Both the position numbers and the translations under genes were made by a program. Shown piece after piece: positions 7,477-15,347 of a stretch of 17,591 bases of DNA (the stretch's first letter is position 1; every line of letters starts with the position of its first letter). The DNA comes from CAYMWF01 sp964394085 [NCBI: uncultured Gemmatimonadota bacterium] (GTDB lineage: Bacteria; GCA-2686955; CAYMWF01). The DNA lies in NCBI GenBank assembly GCA_964394085.1, contig CAYMWF010000067.1, forward strand, positions 1 through 17,591, in the 5' to 3' direction. A model generated the notes under the pieces. That model saw only the letters and a list, made by a program, of their open reading frames with translations, made no database searches and was not told the origin of the DNA.

Positions 7477-7782
7477 ATGTCCTTCGAGAATGGAGAAAAA
7501 CCGGAAGACCTGGATGCGCCGGTCGAGCCGCCGGTGGACGGCATCCTCGATCTCCACCTCTTCAGGCCCGCCGATATCAAGAGCCTGGTGCCGGAGTATA
7601 TAAGGGAGTGCAGGAGAAGGGGGATTCTGAGGGTGCGGATAATCCACGGGAAGGGCGCCGGCGTCCAGAGGCGCGTCGTCCATTCGATACTCTCGAAAAC
7701 GGAGTGCGTGGTCTCTTTCAGGCTGGCGGGGGTTGAAAGCGGCGGATGGGGCGCCACCATCGCCGATCTCGAGCCGGAATGA
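7477..7782 (+). CDS. Small stand-alone Smr-domain protein
   Basis: A 101-residue protein consisting almost entirely of one Smr domain. Its three motifs are LDLHLF (24-29), IIHGKGAG (55-62) and GGWGAT (89-94). In MutS2 and other proteins this domain is a nicking endonuclease or RNA/DNA-binding module; many bacteria also carry it alone, with undefined roles. The LDLH and HGKG motifs are intact, so catalytic ability is plausible. The N-terminal 20 residues are acidic and proline-rich, probably disordered. The ribosome binding site is weak (GGGG at 7464-7467). Position 34 bp after ade suggests co-transcription rather than shared function. Confidence 0.88.
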   Translation: MSFENGEKPEDLDAPVEPPVDGILDLHLFRPADIKSLVPEYIRECRRRGILRVRIIHGKGAGVQRRVVHSILSKTECVVSFRLAGVESGGWGATIADLEPE

Positions 7783-7884
7783 ACGGGCACATGAACCGGT
7801 GTGAGGCCGGCGTCCGGACGGCGGGGACGACGGAAGGTTTCGCTCGACGGACCGGCAGGGGAGAATAGACGTTTGTGAGCGCGG

Positions 7885-8214
7885 TTATTTCGGTGGAAGG
7901 GTCGACACGAACTCTTTCGCCTCCAGCAGCCATTCTTCCAGGGCCGCGTCGCTCGGGAATCCGTCTTTTTCCACCATCACCCACCCTTTCATCGGCCTTC
8001 CCGTGATATCGAAATCCCGAACGTGCTTCGACTCCAGGGCCTGTTCGGCCCGGGCCTGACCCAGCCTGAGAATGAGATAATCCCTGTGGACACCGCAGAC
8101 GATGTGCCCGTCCATGGTGTAGCAGACCCCGCCGAACATCTTTCTCGGGTCGGTTTTTTCCCAGCCCGCCACGATTCGCGAGATACGGTCGTCCAGCTCT
8201 TCGTCGTAAGGCAT
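7885..8214 (-). CDS. TfoX N-terminal-domain protein
   Basis: A 109-residue soluble protein covering the TfoX_N domain. Diagnostic features are the start MPYDEELDDRI, KMFGGVCYTMDGHIVCGV (25-42), the DYLILRLG strand, and TGRPMKGWVMVEKDG (about 71-85). The name comes from the competence regulator TfoX/Sxy, but stand-alone N-domain proteins are widespread and their function is not established. AAGGAG lies 6 nt before the ATG and is formed by the last two sense codons and the first bases of the stop of the upstream membrane-protein gene. The gap between stop and start is only 3 bp, so translation is likely coupled. No C-terminal TfoX domain is present. Confidence 0.88.
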   Translation of the reverse strand: MPYDEELDDRISRIVAGWEKTDPRKMFGGVCYTMDGHIVCGVHRDYLILRLGQARAEQALESKHVRDFDITGRPMKGWVMVEKDGFPSDAALEEWLLEAKEFVSTLPPK

Positions 8215-8217
8215 CGA

Positions 8218-10419
8218 TTACTCCTTTTTATCGCCGTTCGCCGCTCCCAGTGCGGCATCGAGGGCGGCTGCGTAACGGGCCGCCTGAGGGGAGGACAGGC
8301 TCCTCAGGATTCGAAGCTCCCGGTTCGCCGCCGCCCTGTTTCCGACCTCCGTCATAAGCATTCCCAGCCGGAACCGGGCGAACAGTTTCTCCCTGCCGTC
8401 CTGCCCCGACCCGGGCGCGCCGGCGCCGATGACCGATTCGAAACAGGCGGCCGCATCCTCCGGGCGGGAAAGCTGTTCCAGAGTGGTTCCGAGATTCAGC
8501 AGGATTTCCAGGTTGCCGGGATCGAATCCGCCGGCGCGCCTGAACACCCTCTCCGCGTCTTCGAAACGATCCGCCCGCGAGAGAAGCACGCCGTGATCGT
8601 TCAGGCCCCTGGCGTAAAAATCGACGATCTGCCCTATGAGCTCGTCGCGGCTGGCGTCGCTCCGACGTATCCTCGCCGTGTCGCATCTCGACCAGGCCGC
8701 TTCACTGCGCCGGGCGAGTTCGGGCAGAGGAGGAACCTCGCCGGGCCGGTAAAGCCGCTTGGCCGGGCCTTCAGGAACCGCCGCGTATGCCCTGGACAGC
8801 CCGGGATCGTCGAAAGTTACGTATATGTTGAGCGAATCGGCGTTGAATGCCGCCAGGGGAGCCAGGCGTCTCCCCGCCGGAATACCGGTCAGTCCGCCCG
8901 GCGGGAAGAGCCCGGGATACCTTTCCTCCACCTGGGTGCAATACCAGTTCCGGTCGAGAAATTCCCTGATGAAAACGACAACCCCGTCGCGGCCTCCCTG
9001 GGTGCGGTTCATGTAGTAGTCGGCGGGTCCGAAAACCGCATCTCCCGCAACCAGGAGAAGGGCGGGTTCCTCCACCGCGGCGAGGAGGTTCGCGCCGTGA
9101 TCCCGGGCCGTGAATTCACCTCGGAGGTTGCAGGTATTGAAGTTGAGGGAGATCATGATCAAGGCTGCGGCTGCGGCCAGGATCGCGGGGGCGGTCCGGC
9201 TCATCCGCGAAGAAGCAACCGCCCGGGAAGCCCCGGTCGTTTTCCCGGCTCCGGTATCCGCCCTTTGTTTCCCGCCGCGGCCCCGTTTCCTTCCGGGCGG
9301 CTTCACCGACTCAGGTTTGTTAAGGCGGGCGCGCGTCGTTCCGGTGAATTCGAAAATTCCTTCGAGTCCGGCCGCCGCGAAAACGGTAAGAGCGATTTCA
9401 GCGGGCCACAGGTAGCGGAACAGGACGAACAGGTCTTCACGGTTGCCGTACTGGAGCATGATAAACAGGTTGCCGGCGATGATTACGAAGAAAGGAGCGA
9501 GGAGCGCGGGGTTTTTCCTTGCCGTCCGGAGGATGCCGAAGGCCGCCGCGGCGAGGCCCGGGAGGGTCAGGTCCCTCCTTATCACGGAAGCCGCCTCTGC
9601 GAGCACGGCGGCGGCTCCTCCCGCGGACCGGGTCGCGATCTTGTAGGCGAACTCTTTCTGGGTCACGAAATCGAACAGGGAGGAAAGGGTCGACGGGTCG
9701 GCCCAGGTTACAAGGGGGGCCTGGGAGGCGCGAATCGGCAGGTAGAGATAGATTGTCGCGCCTGCGGCGGCGGCCGCAGTCGCTGCCAGCAAAAGGGGCA
9801 TATTCAACCTCGGCGCTCCGGCCTCCTGTTCAGCGCCGAACGGGAGAAGAAGAGTCAGGAAAGCCGGACCCGCGAGAATCACGAGCAGGTGAGTGCCTGT
9901 TCCGAGACCGAGAACGAAAGCGGCGAGTATGAGCAGCCTCCCGTCACGAAGCCCGAACCTCCATTCAAAGGTAAGAAAAAGCAGAGCTGCGAGAAAGAAG
10001 ATGCCGAAGGCGTAGATCCTTGCGGTTGTGGCGTGTCCCCAGGTATTGGCCGAGAGGGCGAAAAGAACGGCTGCCGGGAGAGCTCCTCCGGCCGCGCCGG
10101 GAACTCTTCGCATGGCCAGGAACAGCACTCCGGAGGAGAGCGCCGCCAGGAGGGCTGAAAGGAGATTCACCCCGTATGCGGGTTCGCCGGGGGATGCGAA
10201 AAGCGACGCCAGCCTGGCGGTCAGGGTATAGAGCGGGAACCCGGTCGGGTGAGCCACCCCCGCGGCGGCAGAAGCGGCGATCAGTTCGCCGCTGTCCCCC
10301 GTATAGACTGTAGGGCAGCAGGTGAGCGAATAGAGGATCAGGCAGGCGGTAGAAAGAATGATCGCCGTGACGGCATCGTTTTTTCTTCTGTATCTGGTCG
10401 TCTCGAAGCTGCTGGTCAC
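8218..10419 (-). CDS. DUF2723 integral membrane protein with C-terminal TPR region
   Basis: About 733 residues. The N-terminal half is a polytopic membrane region. The first segment (17-34) is followed by the DUF2723 signature YTGDSGELI (39-47) and AHPTGFPLY (56-64), which resembles the acidic first loop of GT-C (protein O-mannosyltransferase-type) enzymes. YLYLPIRASQ and a further loop also match DUF2723. The last 130 or so residues contain two or more tetratricopeptide repeats (AERVFRRAGGFDPGN, LLNLGTTLEQLSRPEDAAA). A role in lipid-linked sugar transfer to exported proteins is inferred from related GT-C and TMEM260 proteins and is unproven here. Start: GTG at 10419 is preceded by GGGAG and 6 nt; an in-frame GTG at 10464 would add 15 residues but lacks a ribosome binding site. 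It is co-transcribed with the TfoX-N gene. Confidence 0.85.
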   Translation of the reverse strand: MTSSFETTRYRRKNDAVTAIILSTACLILYSLTCCPTVYTGDSGELIAASAAAGVAHPTGFPLYTLTARLASLFASPGEPAYGVNLLSALLAALSSGVLFLAMRRVPGAAGGALPAAVLFALSANTWGHATTARIYAFGIFFLAALLFLTFEWRFGLRDGRLLILAAFVLGLGTGTHLLVILAGPAFLTLLLPFGAEQEAGAPRLNMPLLLAATAAAAAGATIYLYLPIRASQAPLVTWADPSTLSSLFDFVTQKEFAYKIATRSAGGAAAVLAEAASVIRRDLTLPGLAAAAFGILRTARKNPALLAPFFVIIAGNLFIMLQYGNREDLFVLFRYLWPAEIALTVFAAAGLEGIFEFTGTTRARLNKPESVKPPGRKRGRGGKQRADTGAGKTTGASRAVASSRMSRTAPAILAAAAALIMISLNFNTCNLRGEFTARDHGANLLAAVEEPALLLVAGDAVFGPADYYMNRTQGGRDGVVVFIREFLDRNWYCTQVEERYPGLFPPGGLTGIPAGRRLAPLAAFNADSLNIYVTFDDPGLSRAYAAVPEGPAKRLYRPGEVPPLPELARRSEAAWSRCDTARIRRSDASRDELIGQIVDFYARGLNDHGVLLSRADRFEDAERVFRRAGGFDPGNLEILLNLGTTLEQLSRPEDAAACFESVIGAGAPGSGQDGREKLFARFRLGMLMTEVGNRAAANRELRILRSLSSPQAARYAAALDAALGAANGDKKE

Positions 10420-10447
10420 CCCGGGCTCCCGGTGCTCGGCCTGTCTC

Positions 10448-10534
10448 GGCCTCAGATAGAGCACAGATCAACACAAGATTGCGAGGCAGTCCCGTGTCCC
10501 GCAGGACGCGGCCTGAGATACACGGGACATCAGG
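10448..10534. promoter_or_regulatory. Inverted and direct repeats between divergent genes
   Basis: GTCCCGTGT (10489-10497) and ACACGGGAC (10520-10528) are perfect 9-bp inverted arms around a 22-nt loop that itself holds CCGC/GCGG. CCTGA (10512-10516) could alternatively pair with TCAGG (10530-10534), and CGGCCTcAGATAgA (10448-10461) recurs as CGGCCTgAGATAcA (10509-10522). The set lies upstream of the DUF2723 gene, in the gap shared with the divergent lipoprotein gene. It could be an operator or an mRNA leader with mutually exclusive stems. No factor can be named. Confidence 0.4.
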
Positions 10535-10712
10535 ATTACCACGCCCCCCCGGCAAGGGTCAATCATTTGCGAAACCGACAGTGAAATATAGAATCAGCTT
10601 TCACTTGCTTTCGCCGCCGCGCAAAAAGGTTGCGTTCTTCTTGCATCCGGTGGGTTTTCTGTATATGTTCTGCCCACGTTCTGAGAATCACCTATGGTGA
10701 AAGGGGTTGAAC

Positions 10713-11381
10713 ATGCGTGCCAGAAAAATATTGATTTGTGCGTTTGCCTTGCTCTTTGCCCTGTCTCTTTCTTCGTGCGGGGAAAAAAAGCAGGAGAGCA
10801 GCAAGGAAAAACCGGCAGGTTCCCGCGCCGTAGAAATCGAAAAAACAGACTCCGTCGATAATTCAGCGGACCTGACCGTTGAAACCGTTCAAGAAGAAGC
10901 CGGGGATGATGCTATTCAAATAAAACCCCCTGTAAAGCCGCTCAAAAAAGAGAAGTGGATGCTCGACAAGCCCATGGAAACCGGAGCCGCCGAGGGCAGT
11001 TGCGTGATGTGCTCCAAGTCGATCACCGGCGCAGAAACAACCATGTGCATGATAAGTTTCGAGAAGGGCGACAACCCGGAGAATTTGTGCTGCCCCCACT
11101 GCGCGCTCATGTTCGCCATTAAGATGAGGGACATCCAGAGACGTGATACGAGGGTGCTCTGGTGTTTCGCTCACGACACGCTGGAGGGTATCAATATGAT
11201 GGATGCCCCCATCCTTGTAGGCGCGGATTACAAAATTTGCTGCCTCCCCTCCGTGCTGGCTTTTTCAAGCATGGATGCCGCAAAAGAATTCCAGACGATC
11301 AACGGCGGAAATCTGATGTACTGGGGCGAGGCTATGGATCTGCCTACTTCAAAGCTGGCTAAACCCGGGTTCGGAAAGTAG
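10713..11381 (+). CDS. NosL-like cysteine-rich lipoprotein
   Basis: A 222-residue predicted lipoprotein: signal peptide residues 1-21, lipobox LSSC with Cys22 as lipid anchor, then a charged disordered linker to about residue 80. The folded part has CVMC (97-100), CCPHC (126-130) and CC (176-177). It ends VLAFSSMDAAKEFQTINGGN (181-200), which resembles the C-terminus of NosL, a copper-binding accessory lipoprotein of nitrous oxide reductase. NosL itself binds Cu(I) through Cys/Met; this protein has more cysteines, and no nos genes are in view, so it may be a different metal or thiol carrier at the membrane. ATG 10713 is chosen over TTG 10707 because AAGGGG (10701-10706) is 6 nt upstream. The next gene starts 48 bp on and shares the cysteine-rich theme. 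Confidence 0.7.
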   Translation: MRARKILICAFALLFALSLSSCGEKKQESSKEKPAGSRAVEIEKTDSVDNSADLTVETVQEEAGDDAIQIKPPVKPLKKEKWMLDKPMETGAAEGSCVMCSKSITGAETTMCMISFEKGDNPENLCCPHCALMFAIKMRDIQRRDTRVLWCFAHDTLEGINMMDAPILVGADYKICCLPSVLAFSSMDAAKEFQTINGGNLMYWGEAMDLPTSKLAKPGFGK

Positions 11382-11429
11382 CAAATTGTTTCAGTCGAAG
11401 ACAGCCCCCGGCCTTCCGGATAAAGCTGC

Positions 11430-13319
11430 TTGATTTACAATGTATACAGCGTCTCGGGCCTGATTTTTTCGGGTATTTCAGCTGCCGCGGGTGCGGGTGC
11501 CGCCGTGTCCGGATTCAGCGCCGTTCGCCGGGCCGGCAAGTTCCCCCTGGAAGGAGAACGGCTCGCCCGGTTCGAGGAACGTGAGTCCCTGGCTGTTCTT
11601 CTCGCCGCAGTGGGCCTGGCCGCCCGCCTGGCGGTCCTTTTCGTCTGGTTCGCCGCATTGCGGAGTTTCATCCCAAGCATCCCCGGCGCCATGTGCCTGG
11701 CCGGCGTGCACAGCGCCGGCGCTCCCTGGAGTTTTATATCGTCCATCTTAAAGGTGGTTCTCCCCCTTGTTTACATAACATGGTTCGTTCTGCACCGGAC
11801 GGACAGGGTGCAGCCCGACAGGCCTTTCGCCGCTCTCAAGCTCCGGATGCTGCTCCCCGTGGGGCTGCTTCTCGTTTTCGAGGGGGTGAGCGACATCCTC
11901 TACCTGGTATCTCTCCGCCCGGTGAGAGTCGCCTGCTGCACATCGCTGTTCGATCTCCCGACCAATCCGATCCTTGAAACCCTTGCGACCGGTTCTCCCG
12001 CCTGGATGATAGTCGCCGCACTCGCTCCTGCGGTCGTTTTGATTCTGACCGGATGGAAAAGGGCCGCCGCTTCGATCGCCGCCGCCGCGGTCGCCGCCGC
12101 CGGTTCGGTCCTTTTCCTCATCGGGCTTCACACCTGGGGATCTCCGAAGATCCTGAGCGCCCCTTTCCACCATTGCGTCTTCTGCCTGCTGGGTCAGTCG
12201 CTCCTCACGGCCGTCGCCGGTTTCATTTTCATCACCCATTCGTGGGCAGCGGCGTCGGCCGCGATGACCCGCGGTCTGCACCTGGCCCGCAGTATCGCCG
12301 TGCCGCGAGGTCTGCATCGCCTGCTCAGGATCGGCATGACCGGGATGTGGGCGGGTTTAATCCTGCTCGCCGCGGCCGTCCTGCTCAGCGGATGCGCGGG
12401 CGGCGGCCCCGGCGCTGATTCGGGGACGACGCTCATGCTGCAGGAACACGAGCTTTTCCTGGTGGAGCGGGAATCTTCAGGGGCCAGGCGGATCAGGTGC
12501 CTTCAGCATCTCGGTGTCGGAGTCCACTCACCCGAAGCTGAAAAGGTGAAATTCTCGGTGGTGGTAGAGGACAGCCTGCCTCCGGACATCACGGTGGAGA
12601 TTCCTCCCGCCGAAGCCGATTCATTCGAAACGAAAACGATTTACGGCAAACCTTTCATGATCGAGCTTGCCAGGCCGGGCCCCGGGAAAACGCGCTATTC
12701 ATTCAGGGATGCTCCCGCGGTGGACCGATACGCGGCCGGTTCGTGCTGCGATTGCCAAGATGAATGCGGAGGAGGATGCAGCGTGGAATGGGACGTGGTG
12801 AATCAACCTCTCGTAGAGCCGGAGCACTGGGGTTCGTTCAGCCTGGAAGTTTCGAAAGACACGCTCGTGTCCGGCGGAAACGAGCAGCTTTCGGTGAGAC
12901 TGTCCGGCCGGGCGGGCGGCGGAGCGGTTCTCGAAAAGTGCAGTTTCGTGTTTCCGGTCAGGCTGCCGGAAGCGATTCTGCAGGTGGGAGAGCTGCCTGA
13001 ACCGCTTTCAGGATTTACCGCGGGCAGGATCAAGCGGATTACCTGGGAAGCGCCGGCTGATACCGCGGCGGATGTCGATATCACATTCCCCATGCGCGTG
13101 TTCTGCATGCGGCCGGGTGAAATCGGCATCCCCGATTTCGTATCGGTCAAGGCTTCGCTGCCGGGGCTCCGTTATCCGGAGATGGTCCTGGTCGATTTCC
13201 CTGGAAGGAAGCTGAAGGAGATTACCCGGGCGGCAACTTCCTCGGTCGAATGGCGGGAACCGTTTTCGGTGACGATCATCGATCCGGATCGATCGGAGGA
13301 GGGTGAAACGCAGGGTTGA
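11430..13319 (+). CDS. Polytopic membrane protein fused to a lipobox-led, cysteine-bearing exported domain
   Basis: A 629-residue frame I cannot assign to a named family. Residues 1-275 hold about seven hydrophobic segments (near 7-29, 55-77, 102-122, 138-160, 190-208, 213-234, 250-275). Conserved-looking Cys/His lie at AMC89, ACC (168-170) and HHCVFC (247-252). Residues 303-322 form an eighth segment that reads as a lipoprotein signal: GMWAGLILLAAAVLLSGC, with Cys322 at the lipobox position. About 300 residues of beta-rich exported domain follow, with SCCDCQDECGGGC at 438-450. The start is a TTG keeping the first membrane segment intact; the ribosome binding site is weak. It lies 48 bp after the NosL-like lipoprotein, and a terminator follows at 13436, so the two form an operon. 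Metal or thiol handling in the envelope is inferred. An internal ATG at residue 303, after AGGA and 5 nt, could start a separate lipoprotein. Confidence 0.75.
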   Translation: MIYNVYSVSGLIFSGISAAAGAGAAVSGFSAVRRAGKFPLEGERLARFEERESLAVLLAAVGLAARLAVLFVWFAALRSFIPSIPGAMCLAGVHSAGAPWSFISSILKVVLPLVYITWFVLHRTDRVQPDRPFAALKLRMLLPVGLLLVFEGVSDILYLVSLRPVRVACCTSLFDLPTNPILETLATGSPAWMIVAALAPAVVLILTGWKRAAASIAAAAVAAAGSVLFLIGLHTWGSPKILSAPFHHCVFCLLGQSLLTAVAGFIFITHSWAAASAAMTRGLHLARSIAVPRGLHRLLRIGMTGMWAGLILLAAAVLLSGCAGGGPGADSGTTLMLQEHELFLVERESSGARRIRCLQHLGVGVHSPEAEKVKFSVVVEDSLPPDITVEIPPAEADSFETKTIYGKPFMIELARPGPGKTRYSFRDAPAVDRYAAGSCCDCQDECGGGCSVEWDVVNQPLVEPEHWGSFSLEVSKDTLVSGGNEQLSVRLSGRAGGGAVLEKCSFVFPVRLPEAILQVGELPEPLSGFTAGRIKRITWEAPADTAADVDITFPMRVFCMRPGEIGIPDFVSVKASLPGLRYPEMVLVDFPGRKLKEITRAATSSVEWREPFSVTIIDPDRSEEGETQG

Positions 13320-13435
13320 GGGGCTGAAGCGTCAGGGGCCCGGCTCCGATCCTGAAACCCCGGCGCATTCGAGAATTTCCGGGCAGGCGGCGCTGAACCT
13401 GATTCCGGCGCCGCTTTCGGGGACTCCGCGCATCC

Positions 13436-13467
13436 CGGGTCGAATCCGATCGGAAACCCGTTTTTTT
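13436..13467 (+). terminator. Rho-independent terminator of the lipoprotein/membrane-protein operon
   Basis: CGGGT (13436-13440) pairs with ACCCG (13456-13460), enclosing the self-complementary TCCGATCGGA. Seven T residues follow directly (13461-13467). It lies 117 bp past the stop of the membrane-protein gene. Confidence 0.65.
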
Positions 13468-13517
13468 CAGTCAACCGGAGGATCCGGTTCAGGTACCGGG
13501 TTCCCGTCCGATTTCTC

Positions 13518-13546
13518 TTTCATAAAGCGAGGCGGGTTTATATATT
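13518..13546 (+). promoter_or_regulatory. Candidate clpP promoter
   Basis: TATATT at 13541-13546 matches a -10 box at 5 of 6 positions in an AT-rich patch just after the terminator. Seventeen nt upstream is a poor -35, TTTCAT (2 of 6). The resulting leader of about 110 nt contains a 12-bp palindrome TCCCGCGCGGGA (13625-13636) just before the ribosome binding site. Confidence 0.35.
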
Positions 13547-13661
13547 CCCGGTGAAGTGATCAGCCCGGTTTTCCACGCCCCTTCCACTGACGGTTCCGGG
13601 GCGGCGGCATACGGGCCGGAAGGTTCCCGCGCGGGAGCCCGGCAACAGGAGCGGATTTGAA

Positions 13662-14243
13662 ATGGCGGATGATAAAAAAGATTTTGCGGAGCTTTTCAGT
13701 AAATCGGCGATAGACAAGGAATTTCTGCAGATGCGCAGGATATTCCTCTGGGACATCGTCTCGGACGAGCTGGCCCAGGAAGTGGTGAAAAAGCTGATTT
13801 ATCTCGACCTCAAGGACCCCGATACGGATATCACGATGTACGTGAACAGCCCGGGCGGGTCGATCTCGGCCGGTCTCGCCATTTACGACGCCATGCAGAA
13901 CACCGGGTGCGATATCGCCACCATCTGCATGGGCCAGGCCGCGTCGATGGGGGCGATCATCCTGGCGGCCGGGACCAAGGCCAAACGGTCCGCCTGGAAG
14001 CACGCGCGGATCATGATCCACCAGCCCCTGATTTCAGGCCAGATGATCGCTCCGGCGTCGGATATCGAAATCCATGCCGAGGAGATGCTCCGGTTGAGGG
14101 ATAAAGTGAACGAGATCCTGGCAAAGCACTCCGGGCAGCCGGTGGAGCGGATCAGGGAGGATACGGAGCGGGACAAGTATTTCAGCGCCTCGGCCGCGGC
14201 GGAGTACGGCCTGATCGACACCGTGAGCGAAACGATTTCGTAA
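13662..14243 (+). CDS. clpP: ATP-dependent Clp protease proteolytic subunit (ClpP)
   Basis: A 193-residue serine peptidase that forms the barrel of the Clp protease; cytoplasmic. The catalytic triad is intact: Ser95 in MGQAASMGA, His120 in RIMIHQPL and Asp171 in DTERDKYFSA. The oxyanion/substrate loop NSPGGSISAGLAIYD (62-76) and DIEIHAEEMLR (134-144) are standard. The N-terminus is unusual: MADDKKDFAELFSKSAIDKEFLQMR precedes RIFLWDIV, instead of the common MxLVPxVIExTxRGER stretch that forms the axial pore loops. This suggests a divergent paralogue that might work with a different unfoldase. No clpX or tig lies beside it. AGGAG (13647-13651) is 10 nt before the ATG. It converges with ychF. 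Confidence 0.93.
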   Translation: MADDKKDFAELFSKSAIDKEFLQMRRIFLWDIVSDELAQEVVKKLIYLDLKDPDTDITMYVNSPGGSISAGLAIYDAMQNTGCDIATICMGQAASMGAIILAAGTKAKRSAWKHARIMIHQPLISGQMIAPASDIEIHAEEMLRLRDKVNEILAKHSGQPVERIREDTERDKYFSASAAAEYGLIDTVSETIS

Positions 14244-14251
14244 CCGGATCG

Positions 14252-14282
14252 AACCCGGCCGACGACCGTCCGGTCACGGGTT
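14252..14282. terminator. Hairpin between convergent clpP and ychF
   Basis: AACCCG (14252-14257) pairs with CGGGTT (14277-14282), enclosing a GACC/GGTC stem (14264-14275). It includes the ychF stop codon. Its position between convergent genes suggests bidirectional termination or mRNA 3'-end protection, but there is no T-run on either side. Confidence 0.35.
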
Positions 14283-15347
14283 GAAGAGAAATTTGATCAC
14301 GTCGCCGTCCTTGACGATATAGTCCCGGCCCTCCGACCTCACCTTGCCGAGATTGGCCAGCTCCTTCATCGAACCCGCCGGGATGAGCTCCTCCGCCGAA
14401 ACGACTTCGGCCCTGATGAAGCCCTTTTCCATGTCGGAATGTATCTTGCCCGCGGCAACCGGCGCCGCCGTTCCGTTTTTCACGTTCCAGGCTTGAAGTA
14501 TCCGGTTTTCGACGGTGTAGAACGTGATGAGCCCGAGCAGCCGGAGGCATTCTTCGAGCAGCAGGCGTCTTCCCTCCCCGCTCATCCCCAGCTCCTCGAT
14601 AAAGAGCTTCCGCTCATCCTCGGGCAGCTCGATGATCTCCCGTTCGAGCTTCGCCGAGAAGGGAACCACGTTCACGTTTTCGGGAAGCCCGGTCCCGCCC
14701 GGGTCGCCGTTGAATTCCTCCTCCACGTTGAGGACTGCGATTACCGGCTTCGCGGTCAGGAAAGCGAACCCCGCCAGCCGCCGCAGCTCCTCTTCGCCGA
14801 GGCCGGCTTCCCGGAGGGGGGTGCCTTTTTCGATGGTTTCCTTCACCCGGGAGAGGATCGCGGCCGTCTCCACGTCCTCCTTCCGGTTGAGCCGAACCCG
14901 CGACTGGAGCTTCTCCAGGGCTTTCTCCGCTACTTCCAGATCGGCGAGAAGGAGCTCTGTTTCCACGATCCCGAAATCGGCGGCCGGAGTCGTGTCGGTG
15001 TAGAACCGGGAAACGTCCCTGTCGGTGAACTGCCTCACCACGTGGATCAGGGCGTCGGTTTCGCGGATATGGGCGAGGAACCTGTTGCCGAGGCCTTCGC
15101 CGGTGCTCGCGCCTTCGACGAGCCCGGCGATATCCACAATCTTCACCGTCGCCGGGATCACTTCGTCGGCATCCACCACATTCTCCAGGCTGCGGAGCCG
15201 CTCGTCCGGCACCGGCACCATCCCCACGTTCCTGTCGATGGTGCAGAACGGGTAGTTGGAAGCTTCGGCGCCCGCTTCCGTAAGTGCGTTGAACAGGGTC
15301 GATTTTCCCACGTTGGGAAGGCCCGTGATGCCGATCGACAGGCTCAT
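14274..15347 (-). CDS. ychF: Redox-regulated ATPase YchF (Obg-like P-loop protein)
   Basis: A 357-residue cytoplasmic, ribosome-associated P-loop NTPase of the Obg/OLA1 family that prefers ATP. Walker A/G1 is GLPNVGKST (9-17). Switch I is CTIDRNVGMV (35-44), where many homologues have TIEPNVGxV. G3 is VDIAGLV (71-77). The usual NKxD specificity motif is replaced by NVEE (207-210), as expected for an ATP-using member. A coiled-coil stretch lies around 130-190, and the C-terminal TGS domain includes APVAAGKIHSDMEKGFIRAE. AGGAGG lies 6 nt before the ATG. Two 21-bp direct repeats lie just upstream of that site. This is the last gene of the GC-rich core. Confidence 0.95.
   Translation of the reverse strand: MSLSIGITGLPNVGKSTLFNALTEAGAEASNYPFCTIDRNVGMVPVPDERLRSLENVVDADEVIPATVKIVDIAGLVEGASTGEGLGNRFLAHIRETDALIHVVRQFTDRDVSRFYTDTTPAADFGIVETELLLADLEVAEKALEKLQSRVRLNRKEDVETAAILSRVKETIEKGTPLREAGLGEEELRRLAGFAFLTAKPVIAVLNVEEEFNGDPGGTGLPENVNVVPFSAKLEREIIELPEDERKLFIEELGMSGEGRRLLLEECLRLLGLITFYTVENRILQAWNVKNGTAAPVAAGKIHSDMEKGFIRAEVVSAEELIPAGSMKELANLGKVRSEGRDYIVKDGDVIKFLFNP

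Noticed and set aside
8023-10158. A 711-codon plus-strand open frame
   Set aside because: It is antisense to the DUF2723 gene. Its translation is Arg/Gly/Pro-rich low-complexity sequence with no domain, a GC-rich shadow frame.
10641-10667. TTGCAT...TATATG as a promoter for the NosL-like lipoprotein
   Set aside because: The spacing is only 15 nt and the -35 is weak. A promoter is expected in this gap, but I cannot place it.
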